Origin: Impatiens glandulifera | Taxonomy: Eukaryota > Streptophyta > Magnoliopsida > Ericales > Balsaminaceae | Length of the DNA stretch: 64,000 bases | Assembly: GCF_907164915.1 (NCBI RefSeq) | Contig: NC_061866.1 | Coordinates: 49,469,370 to 49,533,369, forward strand | Direction: 5' to 3' | Shown here: positions 11,773 through 25,977 of the stretch, piece by piece | Layout of the letters: each line of letters begins with the position of its first letter | How positions within the stretch are numbered: position 1 is the first letter of the stretch | The notes under the pieces: model-generated | The model's database searches: none | Told to the model about the DNA's origin: nothing | The model's input: only the letters and a program-made list of their open reading frames with translations | Position numbers and translations under genes: made by a program

Positions 11773-14700
11773 ATGGTTTCCTTCTTCTCCCGCTTCCGTT
11801 GCATAACTACAAATCGCCAGTATTCCGTCTCCATAGCTAAGGTCTCTTTTTCCTTTTCTTATTCTTATCTTCTTCTCTTCTTCATCTCTCGCTTTTTAAT
11901 TATTATTATGTATGTTGGCCTAGCTGTCGATTGTGGATTTCTTAATTGTCCTGTATTGATTTTCTGTCTTTTATCTCACGTGTTTAAAGGTTTTGGTGTC
12001 TGATACGAGATTAAGATTGCCTTACCCACCTGGGTTTTCTGTTGGTCGTCAGTTTAGCGTCTTCAACGAGTTCTCAAAACAAGTTAAAGGCGAAGCTACC
12101 AGGTAATTTCTCTCCTCCGTTATCAATCTTTCTTCAAACCAACTGAATTGATACCTCTTTAGGCTCATGGTATTCAGATTCAGCTAAATTTGTTTTGATA
12201 TCTCTTTAGTTAGGCTCATGGTATTCAGAAGTCTGAATTGTAATGCTTAGCTGATTCTTCTTTTTTTGTTTTTGTTTTGGGAAGTATATTTGATGTATGA
12301 TGTTGTCTTGGTTCAAATTGATTCTTAGTAAACCCTCTCATGAAAGATAAAAACACAGAAAAAAGCTCTTTTCTTTATATGTTACATTATTTTATTTTGT
12401 TTTTGAAGAAACATAATTATTCCAGTATTGAATGACCTGCTTACGTGTTAAACGATTGTCTATGCATAACGACAAAAACATGTACAAATCCTCGAAAACT
12501 TTTATACCCCGACAAACCTAACCTAAAATTCCCCAATATCCGAACAATTAACCTGCTTTCTGTTTAACATTCTCTTCATTCCTGATGGTTTAATAGAGAT
12601 AAGATGTTTGGATTCTTTCTGTTAAGCTTTTAAAGAACTACCAATTGGGTTATATTCTATTTAACACTGGTTTTAAAATGTTTGCAGAAGCGATGATTTC
12701 CAAAAAACGGTGAAGGAACTAAAGGAAAAGGCAGAGGAACTGAAAGTAGTAAAAGAAGATCTGAAAGTTAGGTAACCTCAGTAAAAAAAAAAGTTTATTT
12801 TCCTTCTTTAAGAGTCTAGTTTCTTTTAAGGCTTAGACATACTTTTGTATGTCAAGACTGGCAGAAACTTCTAGTGAGAGGCCCTGAGATAGTGAAACTG
12901 CCCCCAATGCAGAACAAAACAGACGACCGAGAAGCTGTACAAGCATGTTGATGGTGTTTGGACTGAGGCTGAAGCTACAGCTAAGAAGGTGAATAATTGA
13001 TTATCAGATTAATGCCTATATTTTGGTAATTTCCTTAATACAAATATTGCTGAATTGAGTTTCATCCGTCTTTTTGCAGGTTTCAGCTACCATGAAGGAT
13101 AAAATAGCAGCTGCCACTGAGGAGGTTAGTTTTACAATCTGGTTTCTTGATTCAAATGAATCGACGATCTAGATTCATTAATACAAATATCGCTGAATTG
13201 AGTTTCATCTGTCTTTTTGCAGGTGTCAGCTACCATGAAGGAGAAAATAGCAGCTGCCACTGAGGAGGTTAGTTTTACAATCAGGTTTCTTGATTCAAAT
13301 GAATTGACGATCTGGATTCATTAATTTTTTCTTGCTAATTTGTAGGTCAAAGGTTCGTTTGGGATTGGGAAGCAGCAAGCTGCAGAGTCCCAAACCTCCT
13401 CTGCTCAAAATGGCGCGAACGTGGAAGGTGAAAGCAAGAGCGCTGCTGGTGAGGAAAAACAGCAGACAAAAGGATCGAATAATGCTGGCGAGGCAAAGTT
13501 TGGAAAATTCAAGTCCTCGTTTTCTCCCAAGGTTTCTTTGGCATTCCAAAAATTGCAGGAAGCAAATCCGTTTGATTTGGCAAAGAAGGGTTATGACATT
13601 GTAAAGGATGAGTTAAGTGGAAATCCACACAAGAGAAAGCATATTGAGTACGAGCCGTCCACCTCACCCTCCTCTAAAAACGTCGAAAGAAGTACAAGGA
13701 CGGACATTACTATTGTGCCATCCAACCAGTCCAAATGGAGTAAGAAATGGGATGAATTCAAAGACAAGGTAATTTATTTATTTCTTTATTCCCCATTTGG
13801 CAATACTCTTAACCTGTTTCTGTATCTGGATTCAGATCTAGAAAAATAAATAAATTTATGAAGCTGTTAACTAAATTTAGTTTTCAAGCATCCGTATATG
13901 TGGATCTGGATGCAGAAACATAAATAAAGAGTATTTCCAAATGAGGCCTTATCCTATACGTTTTGGTATTTTGTCTAATATTTGACCTTCCCTTTCTCCA
14001 GATGAATGCCCATCCTATTATGAAGCGTATCAATGGTATAAGCAAACCTGTGGTGGAGAAGAGTCACGATGTGAGTTCCTTAAATTATATACTTTCTTGA
14101 ATGTTAAATGTAACAAGGAGATTATAAGTAGATCATATGTTTGTTTCCTTTTCTTTTCGCTTGTCTGTAATAGGTTTAATTCGAGTATTACCTAATAGAA
14201 TTTAATTGAAAAATATTATGTACAGTCCCAATTAAACACGTGGCCCTGAATGAATTCAGGATTTACAATACTTAAAATTTAATTGGATATAGGTGCTAGT
14301 AAAGCAAATCTGTTTCCAGTAATGTGCCAATAATATTAATTCAGAAGATCTAGAAGCTGTTTGAAAACTCAATTGCCACCACTGATTTAACAGCCACAAC
14401 TTTTGAATGTGATATTTCCCCCCTTCAACCGTAGATATTATTTTTTCGTGTTTTCTTAGCAAGTAGCCTTATATATCACTTTGACATTACAAGAAGCCTC
14501 CTCTATCACATTATCTAAAGAATGGTTAACTGTTACTGCTGCTCTTCAAATGGACCAAGCTATAATAGTTGGCTAATTTCAACCTCAAAGATATCTTTTA
14601 AATTATGTTATTTCTTGATAAAGCCATTTGCAAACAGGCCCCTAATTCTTGATTAACTGATTTTGACTTGATATTGGTGCAATCAAAGTTTATGTTGAAG

Positions 14701-15961
14701 AATTTATCAATGGAGATGGAACACTATTTATGGATATTTATTAAACTGATTTTTTAATATTCGGACATACCATGTTTATGTACTTCTCTTTGATTGAATT
14801 AAGTTGTTTGCTGGTTTAATGTTGCTGGCAGTTAGCTGAAGATGTGCGTGAAATGTGGGAGACTAGTGATAATCCAGTTGTTCACAAAATTCAGGAGTAA
14901 GTGAAGATTATTATTATTTATTTATTTTGAGAAAGGAAAAACTTGATCATTAAGAACCCAAATCTTAGCCAATTTTTTCTTTTTGATAATTTGAGTTTGA
15001 CGCTCTGCTCTGTTTGGCAGTATCAATGAGAGTGTCTTTGGAGAATCGCATACTGCTGTATCCGTAAAGGAAATACGACGGCGAGATCCGTAAGATGTCA
15101 TCATCCAATTGTTATAATATTCCCTTTTTTTCTCCAAAAAGAGTTATACTAATTCACATTTATTCTTCTAGTTCTTTCTCTTTACCAGACTTTGTAGCTG
15201 AAGTTCAGGATGTGATTAGACCTGTTCTTGGTGCCTATATAAAGGTATATTATATGTATGTCCTTAATAATTATATAAGCATTTATTCTCTTTATATAAG
15301 TTATATCCTTTTAAATTGAGTTGCTTCTTTTACTTTAGGGAGATGTACAAGTCTTGAAGAAATATTGCTGCAAAGAAGTGATTGAACGTTGTAAAGCGGA
15401 GAAGAAGGCTTATGAAAGCCAGGGCATATTCTTCGATAACAAGGTGATTAGTCAAAATACAACACTTTTATCTAACAATCAATTTCAGTATAACTGTAAA
15501 ACCTTAGTAGTTTTCATTGAATAATCATACTTCCTTTCTTCTTAATGCACAGCTATTGCACATATCTGATGTAGAAGTAAGGGAAACCAAGATGATGGGA
15601 GATACACCCATAATCATTGTAGCGGTATGAGTTTCTTTAAATTTTGATGTTTGATTTATCTATGTTTTGCTTATTCTCGGATTTGTTGTCACAGTTTCAA
15701 ACGCAGCAAGTTTATTGTGTTCGAGACAGGCTTGGAGCCATAACGGAAGGTGGCAAGGTAAATGTTCGACCATTTTGCCCTTTTTCATTTGGGAGTTTGT
15801 TGTTTATATATGTTTTGTTGTTGGTTCAGGATACAATCCATACTGTATACTATGCATGGGCCATGCAGCAAATTCCCGCAGAAGAAGTTGGGGAAGGCGC
15901 AATTTATCCCATTTGGCGATTAAGAGAGATGCAACAGTTTGGTGTTCAAGCCCTCATTTGA
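11773..15961 (+). CDS. TIM44: Mitochondrial import inner membrane translocase subunit TIM44
   Basis: Fifteen exons join to a 500-aa protein: 11773-11841, 11990-12102, 12688-12771, 12913-12988, 13080-13124, 13223-13267, 13346-13768, 14002-14070, 14832-14896, 15021-15089, 15172-15244, 15339-15443, 15553-15624, 15695-15757 and 15830-15961. TIM44 anchors mtHsp70 to the TIM23 channel on the matrix side and drives presequence import. Diagnostic stretches are [14 protein letters not shown] and [16 protein letters not shown] after a basic mitochondrial presequence, then [11 protein letters not shown], and in the C-terminal Tim44 domain [40 protein letters not shown] and [15 protein letters not shown] at the end. 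Length matches plant TIM44. The 15-residue exon [15 protein letters not shown] is present twice in tandem. All joins keep frame and use GT-AG sites. Confidence 0.95.
13034..13319 (+). repeat. Tandem 143-bp duplication containing a TIM44 exon
   Basis: Copies 13034-13176 and 13177-13319 are nearly identical, covering the end of one intron, a complete 45-bp exon and the start of the next intron. Both exon copies keep intact splice sites and the same phase, so both can be included, giving [15 protein letters not shown] followed by [15 protein letters not shown]. Few substitutions separate the copies, so the event is recent relative to gene divergence. Confidence 0.9.
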
Positions 15962-17848
15962 TTTCTTCTTTCGATTTTTCAGAACCAAAAAAATTGAGAT
16001 CTTTTTATATTTTTTTTGTCTTGTTATGAACTGGGAGGAGATTAATTGTTTACTCTTTCTACCTCCTGTCCAATTTTATTTAACCAACAAAATAATTTTT
16101 TCTAGTATGTTCTTAAGTTTGAATTGAAACTTTTTGTCTGTATAATGTTGTCTTCTTCTTCATTGAGGGAGGCAAAATAATAGCACACTATACAAACTCC
16201 CTTTTATTGATTGGAGCTATCATAAAAGGAGCTAGATCTCTTGATTTATTTCATGCAAATAAGCAATTATTTTATAGTTTGGTTAATATTACCTTTTTTA
16301 TGGGTTAAATACCATATTTAAAACTTTGTAAGGCTTGATTTAAATAATTCAAACCAATTAAATATTATTTTAAAAAACTTTTTAAATTTTTTTATCAAAA
16401 TTTTTTATCTCTTCAAAATAATCAACATAATTTTTTTGTCTTAAAATATACTGAATTGAAAATTAAAATATATTTATCAATTATTTTGTGTTTTTGAAGT
16501 GTTTTCAGTGTCTTAACTCTCATTCAACATGGAAAATGGAAAATTTCCGTGTGCACGGATAAAAATATATTATTATAACGTTCTGCGTTCATTAAATTTG
16601 GCGTTCATTAAATTTGATGTTGAATTTAAAATAAAAGTGTTATTAGCTTAGTTAGTTAAATAGTTGTACTTGTTTTTGTTAGGTTGCGAGTTCGAAACAT
16701 ACCTATATCATTTTTAATTTTATTTTTAACCGTTTTAAGTTTATGGGCAAATCAACCCAGAATCCGATCCAAATATTCATTTACTCTCACATATATATTC
16801 AAATTAACCACAGCTCTCAATCCGGCAATCCGAATACTTTCAAAATTAAGCATTATTATATATATATATTAGTTAGTTAAAAATGTTCTGCGTTCATCAA
16901 ATTTGGTGTTGAATTTAAAATATAACGTGTTATTAGCCTTGTTGGTTAAGGAATTGTATTTGTTTTTGTTAGGTTGCGAGTTCAAAACATATTTATAACA
17001 TTTTTAATTTTATTTTAACCGTTTTAAGTTTATGGGCGAGTCAACCCAGAATCCGACCCAAGTATCAATATATATTATTCAATTTATTAACTTTTATATT
17101 AAAATACTCTCTATTTTATATTATTATTATTATTATATATTAATATATTTTCTACTTTCCAAACCTAAATAATTATGCTATCATTAAACAATTATTTAAT
17201 AAGAATTTATATATGATTTAAATAACAAGATTTATAGTTGATTTGAATTTGTTAAAAAAATTATAATATATTTGAAAATTTCTTTTATTTTTGCTAATAT
17301 TTAATTTAAATAAAAAAATATTTGAATTATTCATGATTATTGAGACTGATTGTTTTTTTTTTATATTAAAAATATCAATTATATATATTTAGTTATATTT
17401 CAAAATGATTATAATTTTTTCCAAAAAATAATAAGGAGATTAATATATGATATTTAGAAATTAGTATTTTGTCATTATTATCATCACAATTATAATAATT
17501 TTTAAAATTGTCAAAATAAATAGTGAAAATGATTTTATTTTATGAAAAATGCGATTTAATTGATAAAATATGTATAAAAAACTTTTTTAATTGATAATTT
17601 TTTAAATCAAATTAATATAAATTTGTTTGATTAATTTTAACAACTTAAAAAAGTATAGGGGTGAAATTGATATCTATTATTAGATGGAAGTTAGAACATA
17701 AATATTCTCCCGCCACGCCGCCTCTCAAACCTGAACCCTAATTACCACTCAGCCTTCTTTCTCCATTCCCATAATTTCTCAGGCTAGGTTTTAGAAGGGA
17801 TTCAATCCTAATCGTAACACATAATCAGTAGCTTAGCCACGCCTATCA
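15962..17848. other. AT-rich spacer between TIM44 and NRAP
   Basis: Apart from the Helitron relic at 16535-17075 this is AT-rich DNA without a gene. The first 150 or so bases are TIM44 3' untranslated sequence. The last 100-150 bases (from about 17700) are GC-richer and contain the NRAP leader. Confidence 0.5.
16535..17075 (-). mobile_element. Non-autonomous Helitron relic with tandem 5' segments
   Basis: On the minus strand this is the same family as 34139-35015. It has a tatatata-rich 5' end followed by aatgcttaatttt, the marker aggtatgtttcgaactcgcaa, and a 3' hairpin CCGTGTGCACGG followed by AAATTTTCC (16547-16558 on the plus strand). The expected terminal CTRR reads CATT, so the end is mutated. 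A second, truncated copy of the 5' part (16880-17075) precedes the full one in the same orientation. Confidence 0.6.
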
Positions 17849-20800
17849 ATGTCGTCGGCGGACCGGTTGGACTTTAAGGCCAACGAGCTTCTGAAAGATG
17901 TACAGTTCGACTACTCCCCTGAGTTCACTCAGCTTGTCAACGACACCGTTTCCGGAATTAAAGCTTCCATTGATGGAATACCTGAAGACTCGCAGGTTTT
18001 TGTCTATGTTCCTTCTTCTTTCTTTTGTTTATTTTACCGTTCTTCGAGTAGATTCGTTAAGTGTGAGTTTTTGGCTGTTTTAGATTACGGCGGATGTTGT
18101 TCCTGGATTTATCAGAGACATTGGTGCCGACAAAGTGGAATTCAGGTTTAAGAAACCAAGTTCGATTGAGATAGGTGGAAGTTATGCTATGCGTTGCATG
18201 GTGAAACCGGATATAACTGTTGATCTTTTCATCCGTATGCCTAAGGTTATCTTCCCTTGCCTTTAATATTTTCGTAGCTGAAATGTGAAACACATGTTTT
18301 GGCGAATAATTATATAGGTTATTATTTGATGTTGGAAACAATTATAATTTCTTGTTAGTTGTTATACATGAAGTTCTTGAATTTGTACAAGTTCATTCTA
18401 TTTCAAGGCTACACTATGTTTCCCCTTTTCATTTCCACAAGGATGTATTTTTTGAAGAAATGGTTGCTATACAAAGGAGTTCAGAGTTTGCACACTTGTA
18501 ATACTGAAAGCTGTGTTAAGTCACTTAATCTGGATATGGGCTCCATTGGAAGACTTGTTTTTCTGTTTTTGTATCTTAATATTCAAATTAAACCTCACAC
18601 ATGTCAATATTATCTATAGTAACGGTTTCTCAAATTCAAATTAAAACTCACAAAAAAGTGTATCCACCTGCACCAGTTATTATTAACCCTTTCTAAATAC
18701 TCGTTATCTTTTTATACTTGCTGACAAAGTAGCCGAGCCACCTGATATTCTTTGAACTACGTGTTGCTGCTTGATTAATAGCACACAGTGAGGTTTTCTG
18801 GATTCTAATTTGCATTTGAATTTTGGATAATGTAGGAATGTTTCCATGAAAAGGATTATCTCAATTATCGCTACCATGGAAAGAGGTGCCTTTATCTTGG
18901 GATCATCAAGAAGCACTTGAATCTTTCTTCTATAGCTGACAGGGTTGAATGGTCCTATTTCCAGAATGAAGTCAGAAAGCCTCTGTTAATTTTATATCCA
19001 GGTATTTTTAGATCTTACAGTCTTATTTATTGAGCCCACAGGCTTTTCTGCAATACCAACTTAACATTTTTGAGTTGATATTGTTTTTTGCATTGTCTTC
19101 TTTTAATAGCTGCGAAGCTGGCTGAACTACCTGGATTTTGTATGAGGATAATCCCAACAGTGACATCTGTATTTGATGTTACAAAGTTGAGCTTGCAGCG
19201 GAACAATATTCGCGCTCTAAATGAAGGTAATATATATGATCCTGAATCAATTTCTTGTTTAATCTCCATGATAGCTGAAAGTAAATTTTTGGAAATTTGC
19301 AAGGAGATGCGCTTCAACCTACGCCAAAATACAATATTAGTATACTTGAGGACCATTGTATAGAGGGGACTTATGAATTCATCAAGAAAACATTCTCAGG
19401 ATGGAAAGAACTAGGTGCTGCTCTGATTTTGCTAAAAGTATGAGATCGTATCTTCCGAGTTTGAAATTCTGATGCAGCTGTATCGTTTTTTCTTGTGGCT
19501 AGAATCTCACCCTGCATTTTAATGATGTTGTAGGTTTGGGCTAGGCAAAGAAGTTCCATATACACCCATGATGGATTGAACGGATTCCTAATATCTGCTA
19601 TAGTAGCATACCTTGCAACAAAATCTGGAAAGAACCGGTTTAATTCTTCAATGAGTGCAATGCAGATGTTTCGTGTTACAATGGACTTTATTGGTATGCA
19701 CAGTTTTTTTGTCTTACTATCTGAATTATCTCATGCTCATTATTCTTTTGTGTATCTTTTCATACTCACCTGACTTCATGTTTCTTCTTTTAATGGAGAT
19801 GGAGTCTGTATTATATCCTCTTGCTAAGAAATTTACATTCTTATGACGACTGATTGTTTTGTGTGGTGATCCTGTCTTATGTGCTATTGAAGAATATCCT
19901 TCTACTTTGTTATTGAAAAAATGTCACTTGATTTTTTATATTTTGACGTTGACAGTACAATCAACCATCCACTTAATTTTGATGCTACTCTTCTTTGTTA
20001 TCTTTTGCATCGATAATTCAACCTTTTAAATTCCTTTCATTCTCCATTTATTTCTTCTTTGTTCATTGTTGCCGATAAACAAGGTTGACATATAGTGTAC
20101 AAACGTAGTGGCTACTTCATTACTTAAAGAGTAGATATAGGTCAAAGCTACTTACTCTTAGATGCAACTATCCAAGATGTTATAATCTCTTTGACATTGC
20201 CAGAGTGCTGCAATTGCATTCCAAAGTAGTTAGTTGTTTTTTAGTTTAAACGATGCCAATAATTCAGGATCTCCGAGTTATTTAGTATTCTTGATTTTTA
20301 TTTTATTTCTTCAGCTACTTCAAAGGTATGGGATAGTGGTCTCATTTTTCATCCTCAAGGAAAGAGCAAGGTGTTAACTGAGGTATGTGGCCTCTCAATC
20401 TTGTATATTGCATCTTGTGTTCTTATTCCCCTGATTTTCTCAATATTCCGGATATAACTCAATCTATAATACCTAAAGCTTCTTCGCAATACATTATTCT
20501 GAATTCTAGACGTTGCTGTAGTCTAGTAAATAATTATATTAATGCACAGATGTGTATTTTTTTTTCTACTGCATATCTTTCTGCTGGTGAAAGGATGAGT
20601 ATACAGAGAATATAAGGATACCAATACTGAGGTGGCACATGAAGCTGCTCTCTTTTGACATTTAGTCTCCTCTTGAAAACAGTTTCTATTGTTGTTTCTG
20701 TATTTTTGCTCATGGAACATACTATGTATTTTACACATTCTAATGTAGAGCATTTGAAAACCTATGTGTGCAGGAGATGAAGAAGGCAATGTCATCATTT

Positions 20801-23800
20801 CCAGTTGTTATGTTGGATTCTTCATCTGGCATTAATTTCGCATCACGCATGACCAAAAATGCTTTTCTGGAGGTATTTATTGTTTATAGATTTTATACAT
20901 CTCTACTTTTCTGTTTTGAAGAAAATGAAGCCATCATTCTTTCACTATTTCAGCTAAGAAGCGAGGCTGCTCTTGCACTTACTTGCTTTAATAAGTGTAG
21001 AGACAGTGGATTTGATGAGCTTTTCATGAGCAAACTTGACTTCCCTGCTAAATACGATTACTGTATTAGGTACATTCTTCTTATCTCACACTGGTGACTG
21101 GAAGCTTCTTCAACTGCACAAATAAACAATTTTTCTATTAATTATCTCCTTGAGATAGGCCTCTAACAAAACATACAAATATCATTATGTCTCTCAGTCT
21201 GCCACATCTTATTCTCTTTATATTCGTTCTTAGTTAGATATCGGCAGTAATTTTCTTTCTTTACCTCTCCATGTTAATTGTGCATAGGAAAAATGTTTTG
21301 GAGTGAGATGTATGAGTAGGTGATAAATCTTGTGGTGATGGAAGCTAGCATAAACTTAGAAACATGAAAAAAATGAGGGAACCATATTTCATCTCTCTCA
21401 CTAATTATATACCTCTTTGCCTATCTTATTTTGCTCCCTTAGATTAAACTTGAAGGGAGCTTCCAAAGAATATAAAACAGGATTTTGCCTCGATGATGAA
21501 TGTTGGAGGTTGGTTGAGCAGGAGGTTCTTGCACTCATGCATGAAGCATTTGATGATAGGGCAAAGTTCATCCGTGTTCTTTGGAGAAATACCATTTCAG
21601 GAGGAAGCTTAGAAAGTGTATGAGATCTTGCTGATCTTTTGATGTCTATAACATCATTCAGTTTTGATTATAATTTTTTCTTGTGCTGAGTTATTTTTTT
21701 TGTTTTTTTAAAATTGTCTTAATAATTTTAGGGTGTCTCGATGTTTGATAGAGAGCCATTATTTATTGGGATTTTAGCTGCAGCCCCAGAGAAAGCTTTG
21801 AGAGTGGTTGACATAGGTCCAAATGCTGACAATAAAGACGAGGTAAGGTTGCTTAATGATGAGGCTTAGTGTGATAAATGATATTTATTTTGATTCCCAT
21901 GTTTTACTTTACTATAGGCAGTCAAGTTCAGAAAGTTCTGGGGAGATAAGGCGGAACTTCGTAGGTTTAAGGATGGCCGAATTGCAGAAAGCACTGGTAA
22001 GGCATCTAGGACATGCTTGTCTTAGCTTTGGATTCTATTGTCCCTTTAGCAATTATTTAACTAGTTAATCTGTAACTGTTGCAGTCTGGGTATGCAAACC
22101 TTGGGAACGACATTTAATTATAAAAAAGATTTCTGAGCATATTCTGGGGAGGCATCTCTCTTTGTCAAAAGAAAATATTACAACTGTTGCAGACCAACTT
22201 GATTTTTCTCTTCTTTATGGAGCTGAAGGTGACATAATTTGGCTGCTTTCTGTTTCTGAATTGTCCTTTTATTTGCATGTCTTCTGAACAAAAATGTTCT
22301 TTGTTGTTCAGATCCAATAGCTTTTTCCGCAAGTTTAATGGAGGCATTTGATATCCTATCAAAGCGTTTACGTCTTCTTAGTGACATTCCGTTGAAGATA
22401 ACAAGCGTACAGCCTCTAGACCCAGGTTTATTTCTAATCGATTTTCTGTTGGTGGGTGTGTCATATTGTCTTCTCTGTCATGTCATAGAAAGATTTCTTC
22501 CATTCAGAAGATTCTCCTTTGCATGCTACATGGTCATTAGTTCAATTCAAATTCTTTCATAGAGAGGTTGAATTAAATTTGTACAGATGCTTTATTAGTA
22601 CTGTATGTGACAGCTTTCAGGCACACATCTGTCTTCCCACCTGAGCCTCATCCTGTAGCTGTGGAGAAGGGTGTCAATCTAAAAAAGAAGCAGCTTACTT
22701 CAACCTGCTTACAACCCTTGGAAGTCATGATTCAGGCATGAGAATTATCTAACCTGACGCAGTTTTACATATTTTAGAAACAATAACACAAACTGATACC
22801 TTCTGTCTTACTTTATAGTTGGAAGGATCTGGAAACTGGCCAAAGGATGACATAGCCCTGGAAAAGACAAAATCTGCATTCCTTCTAAAAATTGGAGAAA
22901 GGTGGGTTAACGTGATAATTATTTTTGAGAGTTATTACCTCAAACTAACGTCGAATAATGTTCATGCCAGTCTTCAGAATTTGTGGGGAATGACATGTAA
23001 TGCCACTGAGGAGGATGTGGTTGTTTTTACTTCTGGATATGCGTTTAGTCTAAGAATTTTACATGAGAGAGGTCTGAGGCAAGGTAATATTTTTTCCCTC
23101 TTCCAAGAATGTGCATTAGTATGATTGGTCTTATTTACTCCGATTCCACTTTTGATTATAGCTGGAAGCAATCAAACCAGGCACGTGCCTTCCACAGACA
23201 GCTCTCTTTATATTCGTGGCCAACATTCTAGCATGATTAATGGCCTACAAGGTCTTTACCCTATATTTGGTCCAGTTGTTCGGTGAGAATTGCTTTTTGG
23301 ATCAAGCTACAAATTGTGCTCTATCATTGGCTTCTTTTTTGCTGTTTTGTTAGCTTTAATTTTATGTTGTGAAGGCTTGCAAAACGGTGGGTAGCTGCTC
23401 ATCTCTTTTCGTCACTGTTGAGGGAAGAAGTGGTTGAGCTGTTAGTTGCTCATCTTTTCCTGAAGCCTATGCCATTTTGTGCTCCGGGCTCAAGAATTAC
23501 TGGGTTATTGAGGTAGGCTTCCTCCCTTATTTATGTGGGCCAAGAACTCTGATTCCATATTTTGTAGCTTGCTTTACTAAATTGTCCAATTTCACATGTT
23601 AACAGGTTTTTAAGATTATTATCAGAATATGACTGGACATTCTCTCCTCTAATTATTGATATCAATGGTGATTTGACACCTCAGGATGAAAAAGAAATTA
23701 ATGTAAGTAGTTTCTATCTCAAGCACCACAAATCACATCTATTAAATGTTTGGCTTACGTTTCTGTATATTTTGCATGTACTTGGCTATTTCTTTGAAAG

Positions 23801-24908
23801 GACAATTTTATGGTAAACCGTAAATCCAATGAAGAAAAGCCGGGAATTATGAGTCCATCAATGTTCTTGGCTACTTCTTATGACAAGACATCAGAAGCTT
23901 GGACAAGATTATCACCGACCACAACAGTATGTAGCCATTCTAAGTTTACTCTCTGATGGCGTTTGATTAACGAACACATGATTTGACTTGTATTTCCATT
24001 CAGGAGCTTAAACGAATCGCAGCCTATGCTAGAAGCAGCGCTAGTTACTTGACAAAACTCATCTCACAAGATAATTTTGATTCCAGTAGATGGGAGGTGA
24101 GAGAGAATTCAGCACGCGGGGTTGATAACTGTAGATTTGTATTAGTCTAATTGTTTTGTTTTTCTTGAAATCTGTCTTTGTAGTGCATTTTCCGGACTCC
24201 TTTAAATAATTATGATGCTGTAGTACTTCTCCACCGGGATAAATTGGCTTACCCTCAACGCCTTCTTTTCCCATCCGAGCTAAACCAAGGTACTTCATTT
24301 GTATTTTTTTTGCATGATAATGTTTGTGGTTCAGTTATTCTTAAATTTGAAATGTGGTGGTGTTAGGGAAACATGTGGTTTCGGGGAAGCCAAGCAAGAG
24401 TTTTCACCCTTTCCTATTACCTAAAGGGAACTTGGGTAAACTAAAGGAGAATCTTTTGGTTAACTTTGATCCTCTGAAATACTTTATTGGAGACTTGGAG
24501 GTATGTACACACTAGAAGAAGATACACTTTTTCATCTCTACCTGTATAATTAAAGTATCCTTATTATGGTATTATAGAAGGAGTTCCCGAACACGTTTAA
24601 AGTCTGGTATGATTCTATTGGTGGTGATGCTGTTGGGCTGATGTGGGAAAGATTAGACTCCTCAAAGGTATAACCTTAAAAGAAACACTGGTTTTTTTTA
24701 TTGTAAGACTTACGGCTTTGGATATTATTCAAAACCTAAATGATTCTGGTCAACAATTGTGCAGAAGAGGAAACGCGGGGATGAAGAAACGGACGAGGAA
24801 GAGAAGGATATTATGGATGTACTGAAAAATGTAGGCAGCATCGGAAAAGGATTTGTGAGAAGTGTTCATCTCCTCAAGGCTCCAAAACAACAACAGCCTA
24901 CCAAGTAA
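17849..24908 (+). CDS. NRAP: Nucleolar protein NRAP / NOL6 (Utp22 family)
   Basis: Twenty-six exons give an open frame of 1052 aa, close to the family's usual length. NOL6/Utp22 is a subunit of the UTP-C module of the small-subunit processome, acting in the nucleolus on pre-18S rRNA. Hallmarks in order are EIGGSYAMRCMVKPDITVDL (nucleotidyltransferase-like N-terminal domain), YLNYRYHGKRCLYLGIIKKHL, PTVTSVFDVTKLSLQRNNIR, GLNGFLISAIVAYLATKSGK, VWDSGLIFHP, KFRKFWGDKAELRRFKDGRI, SVFPPEPHPVAVEK, PMPFCAPGSRITGLLRFLRLL, YDWTFSPLIIDIN and NYDAVVLLHRDKLAYPQRLLFP. The basic tail KKRKRGDEETDEEEKDIM suits a nucleolar protein. First exon 17849-17995, last 24765-24908. The exon ending at 22735 is followed by GC rather than GT, a probable GC-AG intron. 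Introns near 18246-18835 and 19694-20314 are the longest and contain no other gene. Confidence 0.95.
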
Positions 24909-25692
24909 AATTGAAGTTCCTTTAATAGTGGCAGACAATTTTGTTAAGGCATAGGTTCACATTTAGAAGTTGTTCTTTCCTAAATTCATGTAATATTGAG
25001 ACCTGTTTTATGCTTGAGCATTTTTTGTATTTATTTAAATGGTCAATCATCGAGTTTGTTTAATTCTATAGATACAAATGAAAAATCATATTTAGTTTTG
25101 AGATTAGTTTGAAACTAAAACTTGTAAGATTTTTCATCCAAATGTGATTGGACCAGATGCTTTAGTTTTCAGAAAAGTTTGGACCCATAATAACACTTTC
25201 ATCATGGATTGATGGGTTCAACAGCTAGATAGCCAGCCTAACAGCTTCACCTTTGTCTTCCATTTTTATTTTTGTGTCCATTGTAAAGTCCTCTGTTTTG
25301 GCCCTTATTTGATCAAGATTAATCCGATTTTTCAAAAACTTTGGTTATTTATAAAATAATTATTGACATGATTTTGAGGATTTATATTAATTTTTATTTT
25401 GGTAAAAAGAGTAAATGATAAAATAATAATTTAAAATAAATAATATTTTAGTATTTTGATTAATAAATTAATGATTCGATACATGAAAAATGAGTAAAAT
25501 AATGTTTTTGAGATTAATCATAACACCGGAAAAAAAAAAAAAACTTTACATCCCTCTTTATTATATCATTCAATTTTATTAAATAAAATATTAAAATATT
25601 CTTTATTTTTAATTATTATATTTTATTTTTATTAAATAAAATATTAAAATATTTTTTTTAATTATTATTTTTTATTTTATTATTATATATTA
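24909..25692. other. NRAP 3' end and AT-rich spacer
   Basis: The first 150 or so bases are NRAP 3' untranslated sequence. The rest is AT-rich with a duplicated ttttattaaataaaatattaaaatatt phrase around 25570-25660, up to the target-site duplication of MULE 1 (TATATATTA, 25684-25692). Confidence 0.5.
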
Positions 25693-25775
25693 GAGGTATG
25701 ATAAACCCAACGAAGGGTTAGCGAAAGCAAGACCACGAATCCTACATGGCCTTGCCAGCTAGGAGAGAGAAAAAG
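25693..25775 (+). repeat. MULE 1 left terminal inverted repeat
   Basis: Pairs with 33987-34068 in inverted orientation, about 80 percent identical by eye. The most conserved core is tggccttgccagctaggaga. It contains an early part of the transposase promoter region. Confidence 0.9.
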
Positions 25776-25977
25776 AATTTTTTTTTTCTACATTTCTGCA
25801 TATCCTCTTTCACCCAATAGGGTTTCATATTTCTGCATTTCTTTCTCTCTCTGAAACACATCATTTATTTCTCTTCTCCGGCTCCGACTGCATTTATTTC
25901 TCTTCTCCGGCTCCGACTGCATTTATTTCTCTCCTCCGGCTGCATTTATTTCTTTCTACGGCAGCATTTACTTCTCC

